This document shows, in pieces, positions 63,184 to 64,000 of a DNA stretch of 64,000 nucleotides. The stretch's first letter is position 1, and the number at the start of each line of letters is the position of its first letter. Position numbers and translations under genes: made by a program. The notes beneath the pieces were generated by a model that was not told the DNA's origin, ran no database searches, and saw only the letters and a list, made by a program, of their open reading frames with translations. The DNA is from Pyrrhoderma lamaoense (Eukaryota; Basidiomycota; Agaricomycetes; Hymenochaetales; Hymenochaetaceae), in assembly GCA_002794735.1 (NCBI GenBank), contig NBAZ01000009.1, positions 124,001 through 188,000 of the forward strand, in the 5' to 3' direction.

Positions 63184-64000
63184 ATGTCAGTTGAGACCAC
63201 TCATCAGCGAAAGATTATCTTAATAACTGGAGCTTCTGGCTTTTTGGCCAAGCCACTAACCCAGATTCTTGCATCCAGGGGCAACACTGCCCTTATTCTT
63301 GCTGATATCGTCAAACCAGAAACTCCTATTGGCTCACAGTTTATTGATATAACCGATTACACTGATATCCCCACCCAGGAGGAGGATAAAACGTTGGTGT
63401 TACCAATAAAGGCAGACTTGACTATACCGGACCAAGTACAGTCTCTATTTAATACATCATTGGGAGTACCAGATACTGTGTATGTGATGCATGGCATCAT
63501 GTCTCGTGGCTCAGAAGATAATTTTAAACTTGGACTTAAAGTTAGCCTATGACAAGCTTTAAGCTTTTTCCTGAAACTAATTTGATAATATCGACAATCA
63601 GGTGAATGTTGATTCAATTCGTCTTCTACTGGACGCAGTGGAGCAATTCGGGTCCACTAAAGCGTCAGAGCTCGTGAAGTTCATCTTCACGTCATCTCTC
63701 GCTGTATATGGCGGCCCTCTTCCAGCTGTGATCACACCTTCTACAGCCACGACACCCGAAGGAGCCTATGGAGCCGGTAAATTAGCTTCTGAGGTCATCA
63801 TAAACGAATATTCTCGCCGCGGTCTTATAGATGCTCGTATCTTGCGTTTACCGACTGTAGTTGTCCGACCTGGACCACCGTCCCTAGCCACGTCTGCATT
63901 TATTTCTGGTGATTAAGAGCATGATTTATTTTGGCTTGTGAATTGGACTGAAGAAGTACTTCATTACTTCGTTGTAGGTATCATTCGTGAGCCATTATCT
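63184..64000 (+). CDS. denD: D-erythronate dehydrogenase-like (DenD), 3'-partial
   Basis: NAD-dependent extended SDR. The N-terminal nucleotide fold reads ILITGASGFLAKPLTQILA. MHGIMSRGSEDNFKLGLKVN sits where DenD proteins have the substrate strand. The catalytic part has FTSSLAVYGGPLP and the YxxxK pair in AYGAGKLASEV. The block ARILRLPTVVVRPGPPS, then SAFISG and IIREPLS, is strongly typical of bacterial DenD (D-erythronate to 3-oxo-tetronate). Exons: 63184-63540, 63602-63908 and 63978 to the end of the window, GT-AG, in frame, no breaks. The gene runs off the window; roughly the last third is missing. It is divergent from the class II aldolase. The DenD assignment is by family pattern; UDP-sugar epimerases are the next nearest group. 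Confidence 0.8.

Overview
The window looks like nuclear DNA of a mushroom-forming basidiomycete (Agaricomycetes). Genes are split by many short GT-AG introns (about 40-80 nt). The gene content also fits: a DUF6533 membrane protein, a C2-NACHT-WD40 receptor-like gene, two Ser/Gln-rich HMG-box regulators and a fungal P450 of the 'SPWHPLAEYPGP' type. No viral, plasmid or bacterial features, rRNA, tRNA or CRISPR were seen.

Layout. Positions 1-8420 hold no recognisable gene and are rich in homopolymers and microsatellites. Positions 8835-12278 (+) encode a first HMG-box transcription factor. 12279-14900 is microsatellite-rich spacer. 14901-25130 is about 10 kb of higher-complexity sequence with no recognisable gene. 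25131-29002 is again microsatellite-rich. Positions 29003-35361 (+) encode a second, very large HMG-box factor whose DNA-binding box is split by an insertion of roughly 270 residues and which also carries an AT-hook. 35362-38653 is spacer.

From 38654 onward the DNA is gene-dense: Lunapark (-), a xylose-isomerase-like TIM-barrel protein (+), a cytochrome P450 (-), a broken C2-NACHT-WD40 gene (-), a small secreted Gas1/Egh16-like protein (+), a zinc-independent MDR oxidoreductase (+), a DUF6533 membrane protein (-), a DHTKD1-type 2-oxoadipate dehydrogenase E1 (-), a class II ketose-bisphosphate-type aldolase (-) and, running off the end, a DenD-like D-erythronate dehydrogenase (+). The last two are divergent across about 220 bp and may form a small acid-sugar (tetronate) catabolic unit.

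A window-wide feature affects every gene call. Reading frames of otherwise well-conserved genes are broken by single-base changes, nearly all apparent losses of one base, many beside a short homopolymer. They occur in HMG1, HMG2, Lunapark, the Gas1-like gene, the MDR gene, DHTKD1 and the aldolase, and very densely in the NACHT-WD40 gene. I read the isolated ones as probable sequencing or assembly indels, and gene spans below run across them. Only the NACHT-WD40 gene is dense enough in breaks to be called a possible pseudogene.
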